Below are positions 8,684-20,489 of a DNA stretch of 32,596 nt, piece after piece. The notes below the pieces were generated by a model. It was not told where the DNA came from and made no database searches. It saw nothing but the letters and a program-made list of their open reading frames with translations. The stretch spans positions 1-32,596 of the forward strand of contig CABZUC010000007.1 of assembly GCA_902528805.1 (NCBI GenBank), read 5' to 3'. The DNA is from an uncultured Alphaproteobacteria bacterium (GTDB lineage Bacteria; Pseudomonadota; Alphaproteobacteria; HIMB59). Made by a program: the position numbers and the translations under genes. Position 1 is the first letter of the stretch. Each line of letters starts with the position of its first letter.

Positions 8684-10021
8684 GTGAATAATATTCCTGA
8701 ATACACTGTATCACAACTGAATAGATCAATTAAAAACTTATTAGAAGAAAACTTTGCTTATTTAAAGTTAGTTGGTGAGACAGGATCAGTGACTATAGCC
8801 GGCTCTGGTCATGTATATTTTTCAATTAAGGAAAATGACGAAGTCATTTCATGCATATGTTGGAAAGGGAGCTATGAAAATTTACAAATTAAAATCGAAG
8901 AGGGGACTGAATATAACTTTTATGGAAGGATAACATCTTACTCTAAATTTGGGAGATCTGTATATCAACTCATTATTGACCAAGTAGAATATAGTGGGAC
9001 TGGCTCAATTTTAAAACTAATCGAAGATAGAAAAAAAGAATTAACTTCGATGGGGTTTTTTGATGATAATATAAAAAAAAAACTACCCAAGTATCCAAAA
9101 TTAATTGGTGTATTAACTTCTGCATCTGGTTCAGTAATTCATGATATAATTCATAGAATATCTGAAAGATTCCCCATTACACAAATTCAGGTCTATCCTA
9201 TTTCTGTTCAAGGTAAAAATTCTCATATTGAAATTATTGATTTTCTAGATTTGATTGAAAATCATGAGATAAAAGAACTATTAAAGCCTGATTTAATTAT
9301 ATTCGCCAGAGGCGGAGGTTCTTTAGAAGAGTTAATGCCATTTAACGAGCCAGATTTAATTAAAAGAGTTTTCAATTTAAAAATTCCTAACATCTCCGCT
9401 ATCGGCCATGAGACTGATTATACCTTATTAGATTATGTCTCAGATTTGCGTGCACCAACACCTACTGCAGCAGCTGAAATCGCTGTTCCTGATAAAAATC
9501 ATCTCCTCAATCACATACAGGATTTAAAAGAAAAACTTAATTATTCTATTGAACAAAGATATATACTCGTTGAGCAACTGTTATTGAAATTTAAAAATTC
9601 AGTAAACTATTTTTCAAATAAAGTCAAAGATATTGAGAGCAAATTAAGTAAAATAAATAATGAGAATTTAGAAATTGTTAGTAATTCATTTTACAATAAA
9701 TCAAATTTATTTAATGATCTTATTATAAGATTGCAAGAAAGTAGTCCTAAACAAAAAATATCTGAGATACAAAATAAAATTCAATACATTTACTCTAATA
9801 ATAAAAATTTTGTAACGAATAAATTAAAAATATTATCTCAAAAATTATATTTACTTAATAAGATACTTAATACTTCTTCAATAGAGAGAAATCTAAAAAA
9901 AGGATATGCAATATTAAAATCAGACGAAAAAATTGTTAAAAGTGTTCAATCACTTAAAAAATTAGAATTTTTTGATGTTACTTTAAAAGATGGAGTCATA
10001 AATATAAAAAAAAAGCTATAG
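8684..10021 (+). CDS. xseA: Exodeoxyribonuclease VII large subunit
   Basis: GHVYFSIKE, GVLTSASGSVIHDI, ARGGGSLEELMPFNEPDL, SAIGHETDYTLLDYVSDLRAPTPTAAAEIAVP. A GTG start at 8684 (VNNIPEYTVSQLNRSIK) fits XseA better than 8615, which runs into purD. Confidence 0.95.
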   Translation: MNNIPEYTVSQLNRSIKNLLEENFAYLKLVGETGSVTIAGSGHVYFSIKENDEVISCICWKGSYENLQIKIEEGTEYNFYGRITSYSKFGRSVYQLIIDQVEYSGTGSILKLIEDRKKELTSMGFFDDNIKKKLPKYPKLIGVLTSASGSVIHDIIHRISERFPITQIQVYPISVQGKNSHIEIIDFLDLIENHEIKELLKPDLIIFARGGGSLEELMPFNEPDLIKRVFNLKIPNISAIGHETDYTLLDYVSDLRAPTPTAAAEIAVPDKNHLLNHIQDLKEKLNYSIEQRYILVEQLLLKFKNSVNYFSNKVKDIESKLSKINNENLEIVSNSFYNKSNLFNDLIIRLQESSPKQKISEIQNKIQYIYSNNKNFVTNKLKILSQKLYLLNKILNTSSIERNLKKGYAILKSDEKIVKSVQSLKKLEFFDVTLKDGVINIKKKL

Positions 10022-10891
10022 TTTCCATCTTTGATGTACCCATAACCATTGTGATGGAGAACGCAAAATCCATTTCTCAAAATATTTTTTATGAATTATT
10101 TCAACTAACTCTTTGGCATCATAGTTTTTATATTGATCATAGTGCATAGGTTTTTCAACGATCATTTGAAATGTCCCATTTTTATTTCTAATTGAGTATA
10201 CAGGGCAAATCATCGTTTTGTATTTGATTGCTAAATTAGCAAAACCATCTGTTGCTAAAGCTTTTCTTTCAAAAAAATCAATTTTTACACCGCTACTATC
10301 TCTTTGGTCAATTAAAAGTGCTAAATCTTCATTTTGTTTTAGTGCTTTAATCATAGACTTAGCACTCTCAGAACCTTTTTTGTAAAAAAAAGCATTATCA
10401 TTCTTTCTAGATTTTTGAATATAATTATCAATTTTTTCGTTATTAGCATGTCTATAAACTGAGTGAAGAGTAAAACCGTTTCGTAATATAAAGTTTCTAG
10501 TTAGTTCCCAGTTTCCAATGTGTGCAGATATAAAAATTTTTGGACCTTGATGAGATTTGATTTCATTAAATATATCCTTATTTTCAATACTAATATTTTC
10601 CCAATCAAATTTATTTAAGTTAAAAAATTCAAAAAAAACTTTACCAGTTTCTTTCAAGTTATTTTTTACTAAATCTGCACTTGCCTCATTGCTTAAATTT
10701 AATACCTCTATGTTATATTTTATGATTTTTTTGTATTTAGTATATCTTCCAAAAAAACTGACTAAAGCTCCTCCAAAACTTGAGGTAAAATTAAAACTAA
10801 ATAATCCCATAATATTTTTAAGGATTAGAAAAATTATAAACTCAAAGTAATTTCTAAAAATTTTAAATATATTTTTCAATTTCAGTAGCAA
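10016..10891 (-). CDS. Lipid A biosynthesis (lauroyl/myristoyl) acyltransferase, LpxL/HtrB family
   Basis: ISAHIGNWELTRN acyltransferase motif, RHANNEKIDNYI, LIDQRDSSGVKIDFF, PSQWLWVHQRWK. Apparent TTG start, so the N-terminus is uncertain. Confidence 0.9.
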   Translation of the reverse strand: MLLKLKNIFKIFRNYFEFIIFLILKNIMGLFSFNFTSSFGGALVSFFGRYTKYKKIIKYNIEVLNLSNEASADLVKNNLKETGKVFFEFFNLNKFDWENISIENKDIFNEIKSHQGPKIFISAHIGNWELTRNFILRNGFTLHSVYRHANNEKIDNYIQKSRKNDNAFFYKKGSESAKSMIKALKQNEDLALLIDQRDSSGVKIDFFERKALATDGFANLAIKYKTMICPVYSIRNKNGTFQMIVEKPMHYDQYKNYDAKELVEIIHKKYFEKWILRSPSQWLWVHQRWKL

Positions 10892-11828
10892 ATTCTATAT
10901 TATTATCTGATACTATCTCACCATATATAATTCCAACAGAACTTTTAAACTCATTAGGTATTCTTACGTGGTCTTTCTCAGTCGTTACTAAAAAAGCATC
11001 ATTTTTATTAGCTTGATCTAATAATAAAAATATATCATCAATAGTATATTGATGATGATCTGGAAATTCTTTTGTTAATACTAAATTTAAATTTTCTGAT
11101 TTTAATTGATCAAAGAATTTTTTATTAAAACCTAGGCCTGCAAAAGCGATTAATTTTTTTTCTTTGAATTCTGGACTTATTTCAATCTTGAATTTTAAAA
11201 TATGTTTAAAGTGACTTTCATTTAAATCTTTACATTCTTCAGTATTTATTAAAAAAAATATTTGAGATCTTTTAATTGCTTTTTTTACCGACTCCCTCAA
11301 AGGTCCTGAAGGGACTAAGAGTCTATTCCCAAATGATTGAATAGAGTCATAAACATAAATAGATATATCTTTAAATACATTATAAGATTGGAGTGCATCA
11401 TCCAATACAAGTATATTTGCCCCATCTTCTTTTGCTGAAAGCATTGCATGAAATTTATTTTTGCTGACCCACGTTGTGAAATAATTTGACATCATTAAGG
11501 CTTCATCTCCTACAAAATTAAAGTCCATATGAGGTTTTACTTTTATAACTTCATCTACAGTTGTAGACCCCCCATAACCTCTAGAAATAATATGAGGCTT
11601 GTACCCCATTTTTTTTAGTTCTCTACAGATGTATAACACTGATGGTGTTTTGCCAGAACCACCAATAATGGCACTTCCTACAGCTATCACAGGCAAGTTA
11701 ATTTTTTGAACATTTGAAAATTTTCTTTTAATTAAATTTCCAATCGACCATATAATTGATAATGGAGATAGAAGAAGAGCGTTCAAAGAAATTGATTTTT
11801 GATACCAAAATTTGGGAGCTTTTAACAT
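10863..11828 (-). CDS. lpxK: Tetraacyldisaccharide 4'-kinase
   Basis: VGSAIIGGSGKTPSV (Walker A), ISRGYGG, VGDEALMM, LVLDDALQ, AFAGLGFNKKFFDQL, FPDHHQYT, LVTTEKDHVRIP. Confidence 0.96.
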   Translation of the reverse strand: MLKAPKFWYQKSISLNALLLSPLSIIWSIGNLIKRKFSNVQKINLPVIAVGSAIIGGSGKTPSVLYICRELKKMGYKPHIISRGYGGSTTVDEVIKVKPHMDFNFVGDEALMMSNYFTTWVSKNKFHAMLSAKEDGANILVLDDALQSYNVFKDISIYVYDSIQSFGNRLLVPSGPLRESVKKAIKRSQIFFLINTEECKDLNESHFKHILKFKIEISPEFKEKKLIAFAGLGFNKKFFDQLKSENLNLVLTKEFPDHHQYTIDDIFLLLDQANKNDAFLVTTEKDHVRIPNEFKSSVGIIYGEIVSDNNIEFATEIEKYI

Positions 11829-12982
11829 TTTTCAATCATTTCAGTGATATTTTTTAAACTATTTCTATTAGTACTAATAAAATTTTCAATTTCTGCTGAA
11901 TTGTTAAAGTCAACTTTTACTAAATTATTAATTTCATTACTTATCAAGTCTAAGTTATCACTATTCATTGTTTTGCAAAGGTTAAGTTTTTCAAGATCGA
12001 GGTATATTTCCTCAAAATTTTTATTAAAACTTCCCGACAGTACAAAGCATCCATGTGAAAGAGGCTCTAATGGATTCTGTCCACCATGCTCTATTAAAGA
12101 ACCACCCATAAATACTATTTTAGAACGCTCAAATATAGACATGCTATCTCCAAATTTATTATGGATTGTTATTTTTTTTAAATTCTTAGAAATAATTTTT
12201 TTGTTTAAGACTTCAAAATATTGAATATGACGAGGTATAATCACAACTTCATGGATTTCATTTAATTTTAACCCTTTTATTATATTCAATACTTTATTAT
12301 ATTCAGCTAGGTGAATACTTGCAAAACAGACAATCTTCCTCTTGGTACTGGGTATATTTGTTTCAATATTAAATTTTAAGTTCCCATAAAAATAAACTAA
12401 CCTACCAAATATATTACTAATTTTTTTTTGATCTTTTTTACTTTGAGCGAAAATTAAATTGTACTGTTCTCCAATTATTTGGCTTAATTTTGGATATTTA
12501 GACCATTTGGTAAAGCTTTTATCTGAAATTCTCCCATTTATTAAAATGTTTTTCAAATTTTTTTGATTTGAAATTAATAACCAATTTGGCCAAATTTCTG
12601 AGTCTATCCATAAAATTTTTTTAAAATTTGTTTTTGATAAAAATATATTTACATTCCAAAAAAAATCTAAAGGAAGAAATATACAAAATAGATTTGGATA
12701 TCTTTTCTTTGATACTTCAAAAGATGATAATGTAGAACATGATAAAACAATTTTATTATTATCTAAGCAATCTATTAAATATTTAATAGAATTTAGTTCA
12801 CCTATACTAGCAAAATGAATTAAATAGTCACTTTTACTAATTTGTTCATAATTTTGACTTGAAAAAATTTTTTGCATATAAGATGAGTAATTTTCTTTTT
12901 TATTATAAATTCTGATGAGGCCAATAAATAAAATTATTGGAAAGAATATAACTTGTAATAATCTATAGCTAAAAATAAGCAT
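11822..12982 (-). CDS. waaA: 3-deoxy-D-manno-octulosonic acid transferase
   Basis: HFASIGELNSI, WIDSEIWPNWL, NGRISDKSF, FMGGSLIEHGGQNPLEPLSHG. Confidence 0.95.
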   Translation of the reverse strand: MLIFSYRLLQVIFFPIILFIGLIRIYNKKENYSSYMQKIFSSQNYEQISKSDYLIHFASIGELNSIKYLIDCLDNNKIVLSCSTLSSFEVSKKRYPNLFCIFLPLDFFWNVNIFLSKTNFKKILWIDSEIWPNWLLISNQKNLKNILINGRISDKSFTKWSKYPKLSQIIGEQYNLIFAQSKKDQKKISNIFGRLVYFYGNLKFNIETNIPSTKRKIVCFASIHLAEYNKVLNIIKGLKLNEIHEVVIIPRHIQYFEVLNKKIISKNLKKITIHNKFGDSMSIFERSKIVFMGGSLIEHGGQNPLEPLSHGCFVLSGSFNKNFEEIYLDLEKLNLCKTMNSDNLDLISNEINNLVKVDFNNSAEIENFISTNRNSLKNITEMIEKC

Positions 12983-13619
12983 CGATTATTTTTTGATTTT
13001 TATTTAAATTTTCTATTATGAATTCATTAAATGAATTTTCATCAAAATGACTTGGGTTAATTATTTCTTTCCCCCAAAAATAAATACCTTTGCTGAAGGG
13101 TAGAGGTATTTTTAATTTATCCCAATTGTTTAACCGAAAAAAACGATTTGTCTTAAATGTTAATAAAGCAATTTTTAAATCAAATTTCCTAGCCAATTTA
13201 TAGATATTAGTATTAATTTCATATGGTGGTCCATGAGGGGCATCCGGTGTAATGTAAATGCACTCCCCATTTTTAACTGCCAATGAAATATCTTTTATTA
13301 GAGCTGTTGGTCTATCTTTTTCACGCAAAAGAGGGTCCAGGCCAAATTTTCTCTGAACCAATGTACTTATTTGACCATCCCTATGAGAAGTTGCAACAGG
13401 TCTTAATTTTGGTTTAAATTTCCAACTGAAAGTTGAACCCATAAGTTGGTTATGCCATATAAGAACAATAATTGACTTATTATCTTGTAATTGTTTTTCA
13501 ATGGTTTCTTCATTTACCCCCGACCAATTACTCGTTTTTCTAATTAATGATAAAGATAAATAAATTAAATTTACAAAAATAATTTTGAAAAATTTATTTT
13601 TCGAAAGCTTTTTAAGCAT
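12969..13619 (-). CDS. DUF374 family lysophospholipid acyltransferase-like protein
   Basis: WHNQLMGSTF, TSHRDGQISTLVQRKFG, YITPDAPHGPPYEI. Adjacent to waaA/lpxK, as expected for DUF374. Confidence 0.88.
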   Translation of the reverse strand: MLKKLSKNKFFKIIFVNLIYLSLSLIRKTSNWSGVNEETIEKQLQDNKSIIVLIWHNQLMGSTFSWKFKPKLRPVATSHRDGQISTLVQRKFGLDPLLREKDRPTALIKDISLAVKNGECIYITPDAPHGPPYEINTNIYKLARKFDLKIALLTFKTNRFFRLNNWDKLKIPLPFSKGIYFWGKEIINPSHFDENSFNEFIIENLNKNQKIIDAYF

Positions 13620-15339
13620 TTTTTTTAATCTGTCTTTGATAAAGATTATAGTAATGTTTTTTCTTTGCTATCAGAGTTTTATGACTACCTTTTTCAATAA
13701 TTTTGCCATGATCTAAATAGTAAATTTCATCAAAATTTTTGATTGTACTTAATCTATGAGCTACTACCACCATCGTAATCTTAGGGATATGATATAGATT
13801 ATTAAAAAGTTTGGACTCCGTTTTAAGATCTAGATTTGAACTTGGTTCATCAAGAAGCACAACTGGGCTTTTTTGAGCAAGGGCCCTAGCAATTGAAATT
13901 CTTTGTCTTTGCCCACCAGATAACTTAACTCCATTTTCTCCAATTTTTGTATTCAATTTACCAGGCAGGTTATTTGCAAAATCATTTACACATGCAATGT
14001 TAGCAAAATGGTTAACATCAGTTAGTTTAATACTGGAATTATATTTTATATTTTCCAAGATAGTTCCATCAAATAGAACTGTGTCTTGGCTGACAAGGCT
14101 AAATATATTTCTTAGATTACTTAGTTTTAATTTTTTGATATCAGTTTCATTTATTCTAATTTCACCTCTAGAAATATCAAATAATCTCAAACACAAAGCA
14201 GTAAGTGTCGATTTACCACCTCCAGAGGGTCCTACAAGTGCAATTTTTTTACCTGCTTCTACTTCAAAATTCACCCCATCTATTATATTTTTGTTTGTAT
14301 TTTCATATTTAAAAAAAACATTTTTTAAACTTAATGTATTAAAATTTTTAACTACCTTGGATCCACCAATTGTTTCATTTTTATAATCTATATACTCAAA
14401 TATTCTAGATGCAGCACCTAGACCACTTTGAAGTAAAACATTAACATTTATAAGGTTTTTAAGTGGAGCATAGGCTAACATTAAACTAACTAAAAAACTC
14501 ATTAATTGCCCAGCTGACATATTTTCATTGATTACGAAAACACCCCCACCAAATATTGCTAAACCAGCTGCCATTGAACCTAGAGTTTCTGTAAAAGGTC
14601 TGGATCGGGCTGTAATTTTTTCCTGTTTAAAATTTAATTCCCTTGCATGTTCAATTTCTTTATTAACTCTTTTGATTTCAAAATTCTCAGCGTTAAAAGA
14701 TTTTACATTCTTTATTCCTCTGAAAACTTCCTCTAAATTTGAAGCTAGTGTCCCAACTTGTTCTTGTAAATTTTTAGTAACCCTTCTAATTTTTTTTCCT
14801 AAAACTCTGACAGGAACAATCGCTAATGGAAAGATAACTATTGAAATACAAGCTAATTTCCAATTTTGATAAAACATGTTTCCTATCAAGACTATTAAAG
14901 TTAGAGAATCTTTAATCAACGCAGTATACGTATTAGCCATTGCTCCACTTAGGTAATAGGTATCTGTAGTAATTCTAGTTATTAAAGATCCTGTTTTATT
15001 TTTAATAAAAAACCCATAATGAACATTAATTATATTCTTAAAAACATTACGTCTAAGTTTCTCAATTATCCTATGACTCATAAATTGAAGAGATGTAATT
15101 TGAATATAGGTTACTAATCCTTTTATTATTCCTGTAATCAAAATAGCTAAGGGAATAAAATATAGATAAAATGTATCAGCATTAATCAAAACATTGTCTA
15201 ATGCTGGTTTAACTAACCAGGCATGAAAACCAGTGCACAAAGCTGCAATAATCATACACAAAATAGCAATGAACATTTTTAATTTGAAATTAAGAAATAA
15301 TTTAGAGATTCTTATAAAATGTTTTCTAGACTCAGACAT
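13612..15339 (-). CDS. msbA: ABC exporter (TMD-NBD fusion), MsbA-like lipid A/phospholipid flippase
   Basis: 575 aa. ALVGPSGGGKSTL (Walker A), KLSGGQRQRISIARALAQ (signature), PVVLLDEPSSNLD (Walker B), VVVAHRLSTI. Located in the lipid A cluster. Confidence 0.9.
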   Translation of the reverse strand: MSESRKHFIRISKLFLNFKLKMFIAILCMIIAALCTGFHAWLVKPALDNVLINADTFYLYFIPLAILITGIIKGLVTYIQITSLQFMSHRIIEKLRRNVFKNIINVHYGFFIKNKTGSLITRITTDTYYLSGAMANTYTALIKDSLTLIVLIGNMFYQNWKLACISIVIFPLAIVPVRVLGKKIRRVTKNLQEQVGTLASNLEEVFRGIKNVKSFNAENFEIKRVNKEIEHARELNFKQEKITARSRPFTETLGSMAAGLAIFGGGVFVINENMSAGQLMSFLVSLMLAYAPLKNLINVNVLLQSGLGAASRIFEYIDYKNETIGGSKVVKNFNTLSLKNVFFKYENTNKNIIDGVNFEVEAGKKIALVGPSGGGKSTLTALCLRLFDISRGEIRINETDIKKLKLSNLRNIFSLVSQDTVLFDGTILENIKYNSSIKLTDVNHFANIACVNDFANNLPGKLNTKIGENGVKLSGGQRQRISIARALAQKSPVVLLDEPSSNLDLKTESKLFNNLYHIPKITMVVVAHRLSTIKNFDEIYYLDHGKIIEKGSHKTLIAKKKHYYNLYQRQIKKNA

Positions 15340-16240
15340 TAAAATGACTACCTATTATTATACTAAAAAGAAGGCTGATACCGTAATAGTTATTGCGAGA
15401 GAAGTATGAGCTAGCATTTTCAGGCTTATTTTTCCATATTATATTAAGATCTATTAAATTTATTATAGAAATTGTAAGGACTAGAATATTAAATATAAAT
15501 CCAAAATCCAAACTACTCCCATAAAAAATTATTAAAAAATACTTAGTAATAATCATTATGTTTAAAAAAATCATTTTTTTTGATCCAAATAACAAAGTGC
15601 TAGAATATAGATTTAAATTCTTGTCCTCCTTTTCATCCTGCGTTGCATAAATAGTATCGTAAGCTAAAGTCCAAAAAATTAATGATAAATATAAAATACA
15701 GATAGATGAGAAAGGAATGTTTGAGCCAAGTGCTGCCCAGCTAATAAAACACCCCCAATTATATGTCAAAGCTAAAATAAATTGAGGTAAAATAAAAAAT
15801 CTTTTCGCCAGAGGGTATAAGGCTATTAAAGGTGTGATAACTATACCTAGAATAATTGCCTCATAATTTAACTGTATGAGAATTAAAAATCCTATTACTA
15901 AAAGAGCAAAGAAAAGAATTAAAGCATTCTTAATACTAATTTTTGAGGATGCTAAAGCTCTATTTTTTGTCCTTATTACTTTCTTATCTATATCTGTGTC
16001 AATTAAATCATTAACTATACATCCAGCAGATCTCATAATTATTGAACCAAGAAAAAATATAAGAAATAAAATTAAAACATTATTAGACATAATATTGCCT
16101 GAGGACGCTAAAACAAAGCTAACTGGGTAAAAAAGAAGAAGAAAACCTATTGGCTTATCTAATCTAACTAAAGAGAGATAAGAGTGTGTGAATGGTGGTA
16201 ATAATTTAAAAATTAAATTATTCTTATAATTAGTATTCAT
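15332..16240 (-). CDS. ubiA: 4-hydroxybenzoate polyprenyltransferase
   Basis: VRLDKPIGFLLLFYP, NDLIDTDIDKKVIRTKNRALASSKIS, YDTIYATQDEKED (second Asp motif). Multi-TM protein. Confidence 0.95.
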   Translation of the reverse strand: MNTNYKNNLIFKLLPPFTHSYLSLVRLDKPIGFLLLFYPVSFVLASSGNIMSNNVLILFLIFFLGSIIMRSAGCIVNDLIDTDIDKKVIRTKNRALASSKISIKNALILFFALLVIGFLILIQLNYEAIILGIVITPLIALYPLAKRFFILPQFILALTYNWGCFISWAALGSNIPFSSICILYLSLIFWTLAYDTIYATQDEKEDKNLNLYSSTLLFGSKKMIFLNIMIITKYFLIIFYGSSLDFGFIFNILVLTISIINLIDLNIIWKNKPENASSYFSRNNYYGISLLFSIIIGSHFNV

Positions 16241-16946
16241 GAAAAGAGTTTATTGTACTTCAATTTTGAAACAGGGTAGCACTTATGAGCTAGAAAAAAA
16301 GTATTATATCCACCTTGTAAGAGTAATGAGGTTAAAAGTTGGCGATCAAGTGTCTTTATTTAATAATACTTCTGGAGAGTGGAAATCTGAAATAGTAGAT
16401 ATTAAAAATAATTTTTTAATCGCAAAAACAATTAGTCAAGTTTCACTTCCTCGTCCAGAAACATCAATAGACTTAATGTTTTCTCCAATTAAATACCAAA
16501 ATAGTGAGTCAGTTATCAGACAATCTACCGAGATGGGAGTTAGATCTATATTTCCAACAATATTTAAAAGAACTATAAACACAAAAATAAATCTAACTAA
16601 GTTTAACGCTTACGCTATAGGTGCTGCTCAACAAAGTGAGAGATTATCTATACCTAATATTCATGATTTGAATAATTTAAAAAATCAATCGAAAATCATT
16701 TCTAGTAAAACAATTTTAATGTTCGATGAAAACCTCAAAGGAATTCATTTATCTCAAGCTAAAATTAAATCAAATAATGAAATTTTAGTAGTAATTGGTC
16801 CGGAAGGAGGATTTGAGGAGGAGGAGAGAGCATTTATTTCCAAATCATCCAGAAATTTCTTGAATGTAAGCTTAGGTTCGAACATACTCAAAGCTGATAC
16901 GGCAGTTATTGCCGCACTTAGCCTAACATTTCATTATTTTTCTTAA
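16239..16946 (+). CDS. rsmE: 16S rRNA (uracil(1498)-N(3))-methyltransferase
   Basis: YYIHLVRVMRLKVGDQVSLFN, VIRQSTEMGVRSIFP, AAQQSERLSIP, VVIGPEGGFEEEE, SLGSNILKADTAVIAAL. Confidence 0.95.
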   Translation: MKRVYCTSILKQGSTYELEKKYYIHLVRVMRLKVGDQVSLFNNTSGEWKSEIVDIKNNFLIAKTISQVSLPRPETSIDLMFSPIKYQNSESVIRQSTEMGVRSIFPTIFKRTINTKINLTKFNAYAIGAAQQSERLSIPNIHDLNNLKNQSKIISSKTILMFDENLKGIHLSQAKIKSNNEILVVIGPEGGFEEEERAFISKSSRNFLNVSLGSNILKADTAVIAALSLTFHYFS

Positions 16947-16966
16947 ATATAGCGGGTTTAAGCGAC

Positions 16967-16986
16967 ATACTGTCAATATACTGTAT
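16967..16986. promoter_or_regulatory. Candidate operator/promoter upstream of the ctaC-led cluster
   Basis: ATACTGT at 16967-16973 and 16978-16984, 11 bp apart start to start. The second copy is part of ATAC-T-GTAT, a perfect inverted repeat at 16978-16986. Located in the 65-bp gap before ctaC. Confidence 0.35.
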
Positions 16987-17011
16987 CAAAAAGATTACTA
17001 ATATGTCCTAA

Positions 17012-19458
<2,447 letters not shown>

Positions 19459-19461
19459 TTT

Positions 19462-20391
19462 GTGTTAGAAAAAAAACATCAACAAACTTTCGTACAAACA
19501 GATCAAAATCTGTTCTTTGCTCAAGTTGTAAACTTTTTAAAACAAATATACGTTTTAATTAAACCCGGTGTAATTTCTTTAGTTATATTTACAGCCTTAT
19601 GTTCGATGTTACTTGCCCCCTCAGATAAAAGTTTATTTATCAAAGGGGTAGCTCTTATTCTTATTGCTATGGGTGCATCGGGATCAGCTATTTTGAATAT
19701 GTGGTTTGATCGAATTATTGACTCAAAAATGGATAGAACGAAGTTCAGGCCTATTCCTTCAGGAAATATCTCAGCTAATACAGCACTTGGAATTGGTCTA
19801 ATTTTTTCTTTTTTTTCTGTAGTGGCATTGTTTTTCTTCACAAATATTAAGGCTTCAATTCTACTTGCTTTTACTATTCTCTATTACTCTGTCTTTTACA
19901 CAATGTATCTGAAGCATCGAACAGCACAAAATATAGTAATTGGAGGTCTGGCAGGCGCTCTCCCTCCAGTGATTGCTTGGATAAGTATATCTGGTGATCA
20001 GATTTTTTATCCTTTAATATTATGTTTAATTATATTTCTTTGGACACCACCACACTCGTGGGCGTTAGCTATTTTTAGAAACCAAGATTACTATGATGCT
20101 GATATTCCTATGTACCCAGTCAAATACGGTATCAAGAAAACACTCGTGATGATGAATATTTACACTTTTTTTATGGTTGCTTCAGTTAATTTTCTTTATT
20201 TTTTTAAATTCGCTGGAATGAGTTTTTTTATAGGATCTAATGTTCTCAACGCATATTTTATTTACAAGCTATTTAAATTAAATAAATCAAAAAATTTGAA
20301 GAAAGACTCAATTAAACTTTTTGGATATTCAATTGTTTATTTATTTCTGATTTTTACATTAACAGTAATTGATAAATATTTATTTTTATGA
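19462..20391 (+). CDS. ctaB: Protoheme IX farnesyltransferase (heme O synthase)
   Basis: LIKPGVISLVIFTALCSMLLAP, NMWFDRIIDSKMDRTKFRPIPSGNIS, GALPPVIAW, WTPPHSWALAIFRNQDYYDADIPMYPV. GTG start. Confidence 0.97.
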   Translation: MLEKKHQQTFVQTDQNLFFAQVVNFLKQIYVLIKPGVISLVIFTALCSMLLAPSDKSLFIKGVALILIAMGASGSAILNMWFDRIIDSKMDRTKFRPIPSGNISANTALGIGLIFSFFSVVALFFFTNIKASILLAFTILYYSVFYTMYLKHRTAQNIVIGGLAGALPPVIAWISISGDQIFYPLILCLIIFLWTPPHSWALAIFRNQDYYDADIPMYPVKYGIKKTLVMMNIYTFFMVASVNFLYFFKFAGMSFFIGSNVLNAYFIYKLFKLNKSKNLKKDSIKLFGYSIVYLFLIFTLTVIDKYLFL

Positions 20392-20489
20392 AAAGAAAAA
20401 ATAAAAATTTATTGGTCTTAGCTTTACTCTTCATGCTTGTTACAGCATTTTATTTTATTACAATATTTAGAATTAAATCCGGTATTTGA
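20388..20489 (+). CDS. 33-aa single-TM protein, CoxF-like cytochrome oxidase accessory protein
   Basis: MKRKNKNLLVLALLFMLVTAFYFITIFRIKSGI*. ATGA overlap with the ctaB stop and TTGA overlap with the ctaG TTG start. Position between ctaB and ctaG and an [L/F]FYxITIxRxG-like end match alphaproteobacterial CoxF. Below the ORF-track length cut-off. Confidence 0.75.
   Translation: MKRKNKNLLVLALLFMLVTAFYFITIFRIKSGI

Noticed and set aside
11844-12224. 126-aa plus-strand ORF antisense to waaA
   Set aside because: Hydrophobic low-complexity translation, no start context or family motif.
13997-14869. Two plus-strand ORFs (129 and 113 aa) antisense to msbA-like gene
   Set aside because: They mirror conserved ABC-transporter coding sequence; no independent evidence of coding.
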